Below, piece after piece: positions 1 through 10,745 of a stretch of 64,000 bases of DNA. Source of the stretch: Geosiphon pyriformis (lineage: Eukaryota; Glomeromycota; Glomeromycetes; Archaeosporales; Geosiphonaceae); NCBI GenBank assembly GCA_016748015.1, contig JAAOMT010000657.1, positions 221,271-285,270 on the forward strand. Direction: 5' to 3'. The position numbers and the translations under genes were made by a program. Numbering within the stretch: the first letter of the stretch is position 1; each line of letters starts with the position of its first letter. The notes beneath the pieces are model-generated. The model saw only the letters and a program-made list of their open reading frames with translations. It did not search any database and was not told the origin of the DNA.

Positions 1-30
1 CAAGCTAATCTGCTGGTCTTATTTATTACA

Positions 31-609
31 TGTATTAGCCACTGATGTCATATAATTAGCCACCCTATTTTTAGATAGTGATCATTGACCACTTTAGATA
101 GCTATATAAGCAATGATTCCCTTAGCTGTAGAAAGACATGATCAAAGTAACGAAATAAACAATATCAATTACTTCCTTTCATAATTGCTTATTCCCCTTT
201 CCTTACCTTCAAGTATCTACTTGTTGGCATTCACATACCTTATCTTTTCCCCTTTTTGATTTGTATTTGTTAGAATTAGTCTGAGAAGCAATTGGCTTGC
301 TCTTGTAATTTATTGAATAAAGAAACAACTGAAAAGTACAATGATACCTGTTATTGATTCTAAGAATTGCCGAGTTGAGGCATAGAATAATAGCAGCAGT
401 GTTATCTTGTTGACAATCACGGACTATTCCTCTACCTTCAGATTTAAGAAAAGATTAGCAACTGTGATTTTTATGAGACTGATCATGCACATTGAATTCT
501 TACTTATTCAATTCACTCCCTTATTGTAATTTTTTCTTTGTTTATTTCCATCACCATACAATACTGTTCTCCCTTGCTATCCATTAGCTTGTTATTCCAA
601 CCCATAACA
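31..609 (+). repeat. 5' LTR of element A1
   Basis: It is a direct repeat of 6985-7671 and resembles 11411-12014, 46446-47055 and, inverted, 59943-60549. It contains a TATA-like TATATAAG at 103-110 and an AATAAA signal near 315. By eye it differs from the 3' LTR at about 25 positions, nearly all transitions, plus a 108-bp shortage of a 12-bp tandem repeat. The end is set by CCCATAACA followed by the primer-binding-like site. Confidence 0.93.
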
Positions 610-615
610 TAAAAG

Positions 616-632
616 TGGTGCTCCCTGTAAGG
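616..632 (+). other. Primer-binding-like site of A1
   Basis: TGGTGCTCCCTGTAAGG lies six bases after the 5' LTR. It starts with TGG, as expected for pairing with a tRNA CCA end. Nearly the same 17-mer follows the LTRs of B1 (27186) and C1 (24595), which supports the assignment. I could not name the tRNA. Confidence 0.7.
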
Positions 633-661
633 TTGTCAAAATTCACTTATTCCCTCATTGT

Positions 662-2215
662 ATGGGTGATTACTTATATCTGCCACAGCAATCAGAAGAA
701 TACTTTGTAGCACACAATAGAAATGACCAAAGTTTCATTGAACTTAATCCTCTGCCCTCCTGCTTGATCTGCTTCCCCCTTGAAAAACAATCAAGTAGAC
801 AATTCCAAGACTTTTGGAACTGGTTCCTGAATGAGCATTCAGCTGAAACCTACACAGCTTATACAACCTATTACTTTGACCAAGCTTATTTTGAAAATGA
901 CTTTGAAGAAAGAAACAACAGTATCAATTAGCTCTTATATTCTGCAACCTTTGAACAACAGCCCCCTGATTTCGAATATCTGAATTATCAAATCCACATT
1001 TGGATTGCTGCCCATCAAGCAACTGAAACTCCCTTTGAAACAGAAGAAGAAAGCTACCAAACTGCCCCTGTTTTTGATCTTTTATCAAGTAAATCAGACT
1101 TGTCTACACAAACAGTTACTCCTGAACCAATGGTTAATGACCCCATGCAAGCAAACATTCTGGCCACCCTTCAAGATATACAAACTGCTCTAGAGCAAAA
1201 AAACAACACCCCAATACTATTATTTAGAGGTGATGCACAAGATCCAATTGAATGGTTGGATGACTTTAAAAGAGCCACTACAGCCAATCAATATGATGAT
1301 GAGTACAAGTTCCAAATTGTTGGTGGCTGCCTTCAAGGATCCCCTGCTACCTGGTTCTTACAAGAAACAGATACCAATGCCCAGCAAAGAATCATTAGAT
1401 GGACACCAGCAAATGTGGGAGAAATCAACACTTCTTTCACTACCTGGTTTGAAAACAAGTTCAGAATCCCAATATTAATATCAAAATGGCATATGGAATT
1501 GGAAAGAAGAACCCAAGATCCCAGTGAAGTTGTAACCAAATACGCCAAAGCAATCAAAAAGTTAATCAAATGAGTAGACACTGGAAGAAATTAGACAGAA
1601 GAGCAGAAAATTCACTTTTTCACAAAAGGATTGAGAACTGATCTATCGTATGCTCTTTGGCCCCTTCTGGCCCTGAAAGATAATCCCACCATGGATATAG
1701 CCATTGAATTAGCACAAAGAATTGAAGACAACCAAAGGATGCACTTGAGATCCACACTACCAGTTTTTGCATCTGTTCCTGTCATGGCTCCTGCCCTTCA
1801 AATGGCTGCTACTTCTTTTGCCACTCATACTCAAAATCCAAATGAACAGTTAATAGACAGACTCACAGCAAATCTTGCTTGGTTATTAGAACCCTTAGCC
1901 CAAGCAGTCAGAGAAAATCAGCAACCACAAAGACCCAGATTTGAACCACGCTTCAATCAGCTCCAGCAACCACCTTATTAAAGACAACAAAATTGTGGCC
2001 CACCTGTATGCTATTGCTGTGGATTAACTGGACATTTTTCAAGAGATTGCAACAATCCTCCACTGCCTCCACCAGTCTCCAGAAACAATGATGCTCAGAA
2101 CAACAGGATTAACAACAACAATATGCCCAACCAAAGACCCAATCATGCCAACATCAATTTCTTTGAAGAAGATTCCCTAGTTGAAGCCACTGTTTATCAG
2201 CTTTTAAACTGGTAG
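662..2215 (+). pseudogene. Gag polyprotein of A1, broken by stops
   Basis: One frame runs through 662-931, 1100-1573 and 1631-1981 to a TAG at 2213. It encodes a retrotransposon Gag with a capsid-like core (PATWFLQ and TTWFENKFR around 1340-1470) and a CCHC zinc knuckle near 2008-2052 (CYCCGLTGHFSRDC). In-frame stops at 929, 1571, 1589 and 1979 sit where Gln or Trp codons are plausible, as expected from C-to-T or G-to-A change. The ATG at 662 is the first good start. The natural end is the TAG at 2213, which lies just after the frameshift signal that would let ribosomes enter pol. Confidence 0.88.
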
Positions 2216-5200
2216 GCGCACCTCCAAAGGGTGAAAGTGCAAGCCAACCAGAAGAAAACCCCTTTTACACTTTTAACTTAACTGATGATGACCATGACAT
2301 GGATGAATTAGCAATCAACCCCTCTGAATCTACAAGAAAGAAGAAGAAAGCCAAAGTTGATTTTGTTCTAGACCCCAATAAAGCTTCTATATCAACTGCT
2401 GACAACAATGAGCCCCCAAAAGCCAAAGTTTTCAAGAACCCTCCAAAGTTGAAACTCCCAGAAATAGTACAAAAATCTGGTCCCTATTCTGTTGTCAAAG
2501 ACCTTATGAAAACCCCAGTACATATAACCTTTGGCCAATTGATGACCCATCCACAATTCAGAAAAAATCTTCGCAAATCTCTGATTCCAAAGAAAAAGAC
2601 ACTCAAAACCAACAAATGCCTTTGCCAAGCTGGACTTGCTGACAATAGCAATGTCACTCCTCTAATTTGTAAAACCCAAGTGGCTGGCTACTTCATCGAT
2701 TTGATCCTAAACAGTGGATCATTTGTTAGTGTTATTGCCAAACACTTTCTTGAAGCAATTGGCAGAAAAATTGATGAATCATCCACATGACCAATGACCA
2801 ATGTGCATAGTGATAAGAAAAAAGGGCTTGGCATAGCCAAAGCTATTCCTGTCTGCATCAATGGCATCAGCATTAAAACTGATATGGAAGTGTCTGAAGC
2901 AAAAGAATACACCATCATTGTTGGCAATGAATGGCTCAAGAAAGCAAAGGCTTTGCTTGATTATGAACTCTGTGAACTAACCATTAGATGTGGTGAGAAA
3001 CCCATTGTGGTTAAGTGTCACCATTGGACAACTCCCCCAGTACCCAAGCAGAGTCCAGAAGAAAATGAATCAGATGAATCAGATGATGAAAAAAGTGAGG
3101 AAGAAGAAGAACAAGAAGAACAAGAAGAACAAAAAAAAACTGCTGAACTCACCTATACCATCTTCACTAGCAATGGCAAACCACTGGATAATGTCAAGGC
3201 AGATAAAAAAGGAATCATTGTTAATGGCAAGCTAATCTACTGGCCTTATTATGACATGCTCAGAAGAACCTTTGACAAAAAGCCAGGCAAAAAAGCCAAA
3301 TACAGTTATTGGTGGCATGGTCTTTGTGCCTGGTGCTGGTGCGACAAACCATTGTATTCTTCTAGTGATGAATGCATGTCCTGCCTGATCTATTACAAAG
3401 ATTGGGAACCAATCAGCTTGATACCCCGAGAGGAAATAAAAGAAGTCCAAAAGTCCTTTGAAAATGAACCACCTGAAATCCAATTACTGGTTGTAGAACA
3501 AAAAAAACTCTCTCCAGAAGAAAGAAAAGTAAACATTGAAAACCTGCTGGCTAGAAACAATCCAGTTATCTCAAAAGAAGGTGAACCTCCTGGACGTACA
3601 CATGTGATACAACACACCATCATTACCAGAGAAACTCACCCCATTTATTTGAAGCCCTATCAATCCAACAGGTGCAATGATGAGTTTATAAAAAAGGAAA
3701 TAACCTGAATGAAAACCCTTGAATTCATACAGAAAACCAAGAGTGAATGGGCATTCCCAGTTGTAGTGGTATCCAAGAAAGAAGGAACCCTACACTTTTG
3801 TGTTGACTATCGCCAATTAAATGCCATTACTGAAAGAGACATGTACCCACTTCCTAAGATTGATGCAATGCTAGACCAATTCCATGTTTTCTTCTCAATC
3901 ATTGACTTAACTGCTGGATTCTGGCAAGTAAAGATGGATCCAGAAAGCAGAAAAAAAACTGCTTTCATCACCAAGTATGGTACCTACGAATTCACAGTTA
4001 TGCCTTTTGGTCTCACAAATACTCCTCTCACATTTCAATGCTTAATGGACAAAGTATTTGAATCAGTAAAAAAAAACTTTGTTCTAGTCTACTTGGACGA
4101 CATAATGGTATACTCAAAAACCTGAGATGAACACCTTGAACATTTGCAAAAGGTTTTTGACCTCCTTAGAAATGCTGGTCTCAAGATCAATCCAATCAAA
4201 TCATTCTTTGGATGTCAATCCACTCAGTTCCTTGGCCATCTTATTACAAAAGATGGAATCTTCCCTGATCCAGCCAAAATTGAAAAAGTTCAAAACATTA
4301 GACAACCAATGAATGTTCATGAACTACACTTTTTTCTTGGTTTGGCCTCTTATTATTGCAAGTTTGTCAAGAATTTCTCCAAAATCGCTGCTCCTCTCAA
4401 TCAGCTACTTAGAAAAAACATCAATTATTACTGGGGCACTCATCAACAAAAAGCATTTGAAATTCTGAAGGAAAAACTGGTTACAGAACCCATTCTCATG
4501 CAACCTAATTTGGATCAACCTTTTATCCTCCACACTGATGCATCTGGCTATGGACTTGGTGCTGTTTTTTCTCAAAAAGATGAAGATAACAGAAAACACG
4601 CTGTAGCATATGCCAGTAGAACTTTCACACCAGCAGAAAGGAACTACTCAGTTACTGAGCAGGAATGTTTAGCAGTAGTTTGGACTACTAGCTACTGGGA
4701 CAAATATCTTAAGGGTGTGAAATTTTTGGTGGTAACAGATCACTAAGCTTTGGTTTGGCTACGCAACAAAAGAAACCTAGAACATAAATGGATAACTCGC
4801 TGAATACTCCACTTGGATGAATTCGACTATGACATTCAACACCGCAAAGGAGCTAATCATCAAAATGCTGACACTCTCTCCAGACTTATCATCCAGTGAT
4901 AGTAAAACCCTCTCAAACTAAACCAACTTAATTATTTGTAACTCCCTCACAAACAAACACGATAATAGACTTGGACAACTACTCTGCTTTAATGAAATTT
5001 TTGGGTAAAAGACAATACCCACCAGACTATAATTGACAGCAAAGAGAACATTTGTGCAAACAATCAAATTTCTATTTGATTCGCCAGAACCAGTTATATA
5101 AAAGAAATAGAAAAGATCCTGACTGCCTCCAGAGAGTTATTAGATTTGAAGAAAGAGAAATTGTGATCTACAATATGCACACTGATCCATTAGCTGAACA

Positions 5201-6272
5201 CTTTGGAAAAACAAAAACAATTCAGAAAACTTTAGCTTGCTATTATTGGCCTACTTTGGAAAAAGACATTGCTAAATACATCAAAACCTGTGATACCTGC
5301 CAAAGAAGAGGAAAACCCAATCGCAAGAAAGATATCCATTCAATCTCTATTAGTCAACTATTTGATAGAATTGGTATAGATGTTGTTGGATCTTTAACAG
5401 TAACTCCTGATGGCAACAGATACATTATCACAGCTACCGACTATCTTACAAAGTGGGTAGAAACAAGAGCCACTCCAGATCAAACAGCAGTCTCAATTGC
5501 CAATTTCATTTATGAAGATATTATCTGTCACCACAGCTGCCCCAAAGAACTTTTATCTAATAGAGGAAGAGCTTTTCTCAGTACACTGGTTGAAGAACTT
5601 TGCAGAAAAATGGGAATACGTCATAAACTCTTTTTCTCTTATCACCCCCAAACAAATGGCCTAGTGGAATGTTTCAATAGAACACTATGTGAAACCCTAG
5701 CCAAAACCAGTGAAGAAACCAACCTATGGGACAAAGTATTGCCTTCAGCCTTGTTTGCTTACAGAACTGTGAATTATAACATAACAAGTTATGAACCCTT
5801 TTATCTGCTCTATGGATGAATGGCAACTCTATCAATAGAAATGGATATAGAAACAATACCTTTTGAAGAAATAACAATAGGAGATTACAAGGATATTTTG
5901 CAAAAAAGACTTGGTACCATTCTTAACTTATTAGTAGAAGCACGGATAATTGCCTTTGAAAAGATAAAACAGGTCCAAGAGAAGCTCAAAAAGAAAAAGA
6001 CCTATAAAACACTTTCCTTAAGTGTTGGTGACTTAGTTTTGGAATACTGTTCAGACAAAGACAATGTCTATGGTAATAAATTCTCTAGCCGGTGGAAAAG
6101 ACCCTTTATAGTCAACAAAGTTTTGAACAATGGTTCTTATATCTTACAAGATCAATATGGAACAATATTCAGTAATTGCCCTGTTCATGGCATGCAACTC
6201 AAGAAATATCACAAACAACCTGATTGGTTACCTGTTGTAGTAATACTGACCCAAATGATCAGCAAAAATTAG
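2185..6272 (+). pseudogene. Pol polyprotein of A1 (PR, Cys cluster, RT, RNase H, integrase), broken
   Basis: The frame 2299-4746 holds a retroviral-type aspartic protease (around 2680-2950; active-site DSGS changed to NSGS), a Glu-rich acidic stretch (3058-3135), a Cys cluster (3326-3383), reverse transcriptase (3709-4125, catalytic YLDD intact), and RNase H (4144-4746, HTDASGYGLG). After stops and a frame change, integrase follows: HHCC zinc finger in 5052-5330, catalytic core 5370-5700, and a GPY/F-like tail near 6090-6150. In the core, GID and NGLVE are kept but the middle Asp of the DDE triad is Asn (LLSNRG). Stops fall at 2788, 3706, 4123, 4744 and elsewhere. No chromodomain is evident. 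Confidence 0.92.
2203..2245 (+). promoter_or_regulatory. -1 ribosomal frameshift signal between gag and pol (A1)
   Basis: TTTAAAC at 2203-2209 is read in the Gag frame as T TTA AAC, the canonical slippery heptamer, with the Gag stop two codons later (2213). After a five-base spacer, GGC/GCAC (2215-2221) can pair with GTGC/GCC (2237-2245). Pol lies in the -1 frame and is open from just after a TGA at 2182, so gag and pol overlap by about 30 bases. Function is inferred; heptamer, spacing and frame relation are seen directly. Confidence 0.75.
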
Positions 6273-6319
6273 ATATAAATAAATGCACTATTCCCAAAAC
6301 AGAGGTATCTTCAATCAAC

Positions 6320-6976
6320 ATGAACAATTATTTCCTGGATCAAAACATTCAAAATGCTTTCTATACTCTCCATGAGTACTGGATCAAGAACTATCCAAAT
6401 ACTACTCTGACTATCGGAAAACAAACCACTATAACAGACAACAGTGGAACTTACACTGTTATTAGACCAAAGAAAACAACTACCAAAAGAAAAAGAATTG
6501 GTGGCAAAATGGATAAATATCTGCTGGAAAGCATAACAGCAGTGATACTTTCATCTTCCAGCACAATTGGAAAAACAATACAAGAAATCTTGCCCATAGA
6601 CAAAAACTTGTCATATGGAAGACAACTAGAACTCTATGGTTGTCTTGGTGAAATCATAGAAGACATGAAGCTTATGAAGAAAACAACTTCAGAGATACAA
6701 GTGGAAATTTTGGGCATTATACGATTGGATGTCCCAAGAGTTTTGACCATTGCAAGAAGAGCCAGAACTCTTATACAAAGATTTGGTTTCTTGGATACAA
6801 AGCTTATTTTGTTTCAAGTACTATATACTCTATTCACAAAAGACTTCAACAAACTAGTTAGTTTTGAGTTAGACAAAACCCTTCACATAGACTATCCCAT
6901 AAATAGTTTGATTTCGCCGGAGCTTAATCTCTTTGGAGAGAATGATGTTATGGTTGAAACACATAGTTTTTATTAA
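6320..6976 (+). CDS. Intact 3' reading frame of A1, unknown function
   Basis: I do not recognise this protein. From the first Met (6320) it is 218 aa; the frame is open from 6224, right after a TGA, and overlaps the end of integrase in the -1 frame. It is rich in Lys, Ile and Leu, looks mostly helical, and has no signal peptide, membrane segment or Cys motif. It ends eight bases before the 3' LTR, the position of env in retroviruses, but nothing in it looks env-like. The same frame is intact in A2 (10746-11402), about 85% identical by eye, although gag-pol of both copies is full of stops. Decayed relatives lie near 46043-46440, 47800-48480 and 60556-61290. Confidence 0.75.
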   Translation: MNNYFLDQNIQNAFYTLHEYWIKNYPNTTLTIGKQTTITDNSGTYTVIRPKKTTTKRKRIGGKMDKYLLESITAVILSSSSTIGKTIQEILPIDKNLSYGRQLELYGCLGEIIEDMKLMKKTTSEIQVEILGIIRLDVPRVLTIARRARTLIQRFGFLDTKLILFQVLYTLFTKDFNKLVSFELDKTLHIDYPINSLISPELNLFGENDVMVETHSFY

Positions 6977-6984
6977 TTATCACA

Positions 6985-7671
6985 TGTATTAGCCACTGAT
7001 GTCATATAATTAGCCACTCTATTTTTAGATAGTGATTGTTGACCTGATCAATGACCTGACCATTGACTTGATCATTGACCTGATCATTGATCTGATCATT
7101 GACCTGATTATTGACCTGATCATTGACCTGATCATTGACCTGATTGTTGACCACTTTAGATAGCTATATAAGTAATGATTCCCTTAGCTGTAGAAAGACA
7201 TGATTAAAGTAATGAAATAAACAATATCAATTACTTCCTCTCATAATTGCTTATTCCCCTTTCCTTATCTTCAAGTATCTACTTGTTGGCATTCACATAC
7301 CTTATCTTTTCCCCTTCTTGATTTGTATTTGTTAGAATTAGCCTGAGAAGCAATTGACTTGCTCTTGTAATTCATTGAATAAAGAAACAATTGAAAAGTA
7401 CAATGATACCTGTTATTGATTCTAAGAATTGCCGAGTTGAGGCATAGAATAATAGTAGCAGTGTTATCTTGTTGACAATTACGGACTATTTCTCTACCTT
7501 CAGATTTGAGAAAAGATTAGTGACTGTGATTTTTATGAAACTGATCACACACATTGAATTCCTACTTATTCAATTTGCTCTCTTATTGTAATTCCTTCTT
7601 TGTTTATTTCCATCACCATACAATACTGTTCTCCTTTGCTATCCGTTAGCTTGTTACTCCAACCCGTAACA
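6985..7671 (+). repeat. 3' LTR of element A1
   Basis: It matches the 5' LTR (31-609) except for transitions and a 108-bp expansion of a 12-bp tandem repeat at 7038-7152. It ends CCCGTAACA. Sequence after 7671 is not a primer site but the pol coding region of the host copy A2. Confidence 0.93.
7038..7152 (+). repeat. 12-bp minisatellite in the A1 3' LTR
   Basis: About nine and a half copies of a 12-bp unit close to ATTGACCTGATC lie just upstream of the LTR TATA-like box. The 5' LTR has a single partial copy, so the 108-bp LTR length difference is exactly nine units. Other A LTRs carry two to three units (near 11460-11500 and 60480-60500). Confidence 0.95.
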
Positions 7672-10623
7672 ATATTCTTAGAAAAACCTTTGAAAGAAAA
7701 CCTGGCAAGAAAGCCAAATACAGTTTTTGGTGGCATGGTCCTTGTACCTGGTGTTGGTGCAACAAACCCTTGTATTCTCCAAGCAATGAATGCAAATCAT
7801 GCCTGATCTATTACAGAAATTGGGAACCAATCAGTTTGATACCCAGAGAAAAATTAAAAGAAGTACAGAAGTCCTTTGAGAATGAACCACCTGAGATCTA
7901 ATCACTGGTTGTAGAACAAAAAGAACTCTCCCCAGAAGAAAGAAAAATAAACATTGAAAATTTGCTGGCTAGAAATAGCCCAGTTATCTCTAAAGAAGAT
8001 GATACCCCTGGACATACCCATGTAATACAACACACCATCATCACCAGAGAAACTTGACTCATCCATTTGAAACCTTATCAATCCAATCAGCACAATAATG
8101 AGTTTATCAAGAAAGAGATAAACCAGATGAAAAAACTTGGATTCATACAAGAAACCAAGAGTGAATGGGCTTTCCCAGTTGTAGTGATATCCAAGAAAGG
8201 TGGAACACTATGCTTCTGTGTTGACTATCACCAATTAAATGCCATCACTAAAAGAGATATGTACCCACTTCCCAAGATTAATGCAATATTAAACCAATTC
8301 AAAGATACTGCTTTCTTTTCAACTATTGACTTAACTGCTGGATTCTGGCAAGTAGAGATGGATCCAAAAAGCAGAAAGAAAACTGCTTTCATCACCAAGT
8401 ATGGCATCTATGAATTCACAGTTATGTTTTTTGGTCTCACCAATGCCCCTTCCACCTTTTAATGTTTAATAGATAAAGTATTTGAATCAGTCAAGGAAAA
8501 CTTTGTTCTAGTTTATTTGGATAACATAATGGTATACTCAAAAACCTGGGATGAACACCTGAAACATTTGCAAAAGGTTTTTGACCTCCTTAGAAATGCT
8601 GGTCTCAAGATCAACCCAATCAAATCTTTCTTTGGAAGACAATCCACCAAGTTCCTTGGTCATCTTATTACAAAAGATAGAATCTTTCCTGACCCAGCCA
8701 AAGTTGAAAAAGTCCAAAACATCAAACAACCAATAAACATTCATGAACTATGCTCTTTTCTTGGTTTGGCCTCTTATTATTGCAAATTTGTCAAGGATTT
8801 CTCCAAAATCGCCTCTCCTTTCAATCAGCTACTCAGGAAAAATGTCAATTACTATTGGGGAACACATCAGCAAAAAGCCTTTGAAACTTTAAAGAAAAAA
8901 CTGGTTACAGAACCCATCCTCAAGCAATCTGATCTAGATCAACCCTTTATCCTCCACACTAATGCATCTGGCTTTGGACTTGGTGCTGTTCTCTCCCAGA
9001 AAGATGAAGATGGCAAAGAACATGCCATAGCCTATGCCAGTAGAACTTTTTCCCCAACAGAACAGAACTATTTAGTCACTGAACAAGAATGCTTAGCAGT
9101 AGTATGATCTACCAGTTACTGGAACAAGTATCTTCTTGGTGTGAAGTTTTTGGTGGTAACAGATCACCAAGCTTTGGTTTGGCTGCACAACAAAAAGAGA
9201 CTAGAACACAAATGGATAACTTGCTGAATACTCCACTTGGATAAATTCAACTATGATATTCAACATTACAAAGGAGCTAATCATTAAAATGCCGACGCTT
9301 TCTCCAGACTTACCATCTAGTAACAGAACAATCTTCTCAAACCAAACCAACTTAATTATTAGTAATTCCCCCTTTTTGACAAACATGATAATGGACTTAG
9401 ACAACTACTCTGTCTTAATAGAATTTTTGGGTAAAGGACAATATCCACTGAAATACACATGACAACAAAGAGAACATTTGTGCAAACAATCAAATTTCTA
9501 TTTGATTTGCCAGAACCAACTTTATAAAAGAAATAGAAAAGATCTTGACCACCCCCAGAAAGTCATCAAATTTGAAAAAAGAGAAATTGTGATCTACAAT
9601 ATGCACACTGATCTATTAGCTGGACACTTTGGAAAAACAAAAACAATTCAGAAAACTATAGCTTACTATTATTGGCTTACCTTGGGAAAAGACATTGCTA
9701 AATACATCAAAACCTGTGATATCTGCCAAAGAAGAGGAAAACCCAATTGCAAAGAAGATATTCATCCAATCTTTGTTGGTCAACTCTTTGACAGAATTGG
9801 TATAAATGTTGTTGGATCTTTAACAATAACTCCTGATGGCAACAGATACATTATCACAGCTACCAACTATCTTACAAAGTGGGTAAAAGCAAGAGCCATT
9901 TCAGACCAAACAGCAGTTTCAATAGCCAATTTCATTTATGAAGATATCATTTGTTGCCATGGCTGCCCCAAAAAACTTTTATCTGACAGAGGAAGAGCTT
10001 TTCTCAGTACACTTGTTGAAGAACTTTGCAGAAAAATGGGAATACATCACAAACTTTTCTCTCCTTATTACCCCCAAACAAATGGCTTAGTAGAACGTTT
10101 CAATAGAACATTATGTGAAACTCTAGCCAAAACCAGCAAAGAAACAAACTTATGGGACAAAATACTGCCTTCAGCTTTGTTTGCTTATAGAACTGTGAAT
10201 CATGACATAACAAGTTATGAACCCTTTTATCTACTCTATGAACAAATGGCAACCCTACTAATAGAAACTGACATTAAGACAATACCTTTTGAAGAAATAA
10301 CAATAGAGAATTACAAAGACATTTTGCAAAGAAGACTTGGTACCATTCTTGACTTATTAATAGAAGCACAGATAATTGCCTTTGAAAAGATAAAACAATT
10401 TCAAGAGAAGCTTAAAAAAAAGAAAACATATAAAACACTTTCCTTAAGTGTTGGTGACTTAGTTTTAGAATACCATTCAGACAGAGACAATGTCTATAGT
10501 AATAAATTCTCTAGCCAATGGAAAGAACCCTTTATAGTCAACAAAGTTTTGAACAATGGTTTTTATATCTTACAAGATCAATATGGAACAATCTTCAATG
10601 ATCACCCTGTTCATGGCACATGA
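7672..10623 (+). pseudogene. Pol polyprotein of A2, broken
   Basis: It holds the Cys cluster (about 7740-7805), reverse transcriptase (8067-8540), RNase H (8800-9107) and integrase (9478-10623). The polymerase motif is YLDN instead of YLDD, and the first integrase Asp is Asn (GINVVG), while LLSDRG and NGLVE are kept. In-frame stops occur at 7900 (TAA), 8055 (TGA), 8459 (TAA) and 9105 (TGA), mostly at former Gln or Trp codons. The integrase frame stays open for 381 codons and ends in a GPF-type module. A1 and A2 have lost different catalytic residues, so their decay was independent. Confidence 0.9.
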
Positions 10624-10745
10624 CTCAAGAAATATCACAAACGACCTGATTGGTTACTTGTTATGGTAATACCAACCCAAAAAATCAACAAAAATCAGAT
10701 ATAAATAAATGCACCATTCCCAAAACAGAGGTATTTTCGATTGAC

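Larger units (their letters stand above)
31..7671 (+). mobile_element. Ty3/gypsy LTR retrotransposon A1 (family A), complete but inactive
   Basis: This is a full element: LTR 31-609, primer-binding-like site, gag, protease, Cys cluster, reverse transcriptase, RNase H, integrase, a 3' reading frame, and LTR 6985-7671. The LTRs begin TGTATTAG and end TAACA (TG...CA). The element is nested in another copy of its own family: bases 1-30 match its own sequence around 3234-3255, and the sequence after 7671 matches it from about 3256 on. Gag and pol carry several in-frame stops and a frame change near 4747-5052, so it is not autonomous. It is the least decayed A copy here. A clean target duplication cannot be resolved; ACA/ATA at the edges is possible. 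Confidence 0.95.

Noticed and set aside
2392-2628. Tryptophan-rich antisense ORF
   Set aside because: It lies opposite the A1 pol N-terminal part and reflects Pro-rich codons on the other strand.
4405-4599. Minus-strand ORFs within element coding regions (here and elsewhere)
   Set aside because: They are antisense shadows of gag-pol with no own features.
5820-6272. Chromodomain at the integrase C-terminus
   Set aside because: Only a GPY/F-type module is readable; no chromodomain aromatic-cage pattern was seen.
6224-6976. Env-like protein in the A elements
   Set aside because: The frame lies in the env position but has no signal peptide, transmembrane segment or Cys pattern, so I call it unknown.
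7038-7152. CRISPR-like array
   Set aside because: Direct 12-bp tandem units without spacers inside an LTR: a minisatellite.
28-7676. TATT or ACA/ATA as target duplication of A1
   Set aside because: Several alignments are possible depending on where the LTR ends are placed; none is clean.
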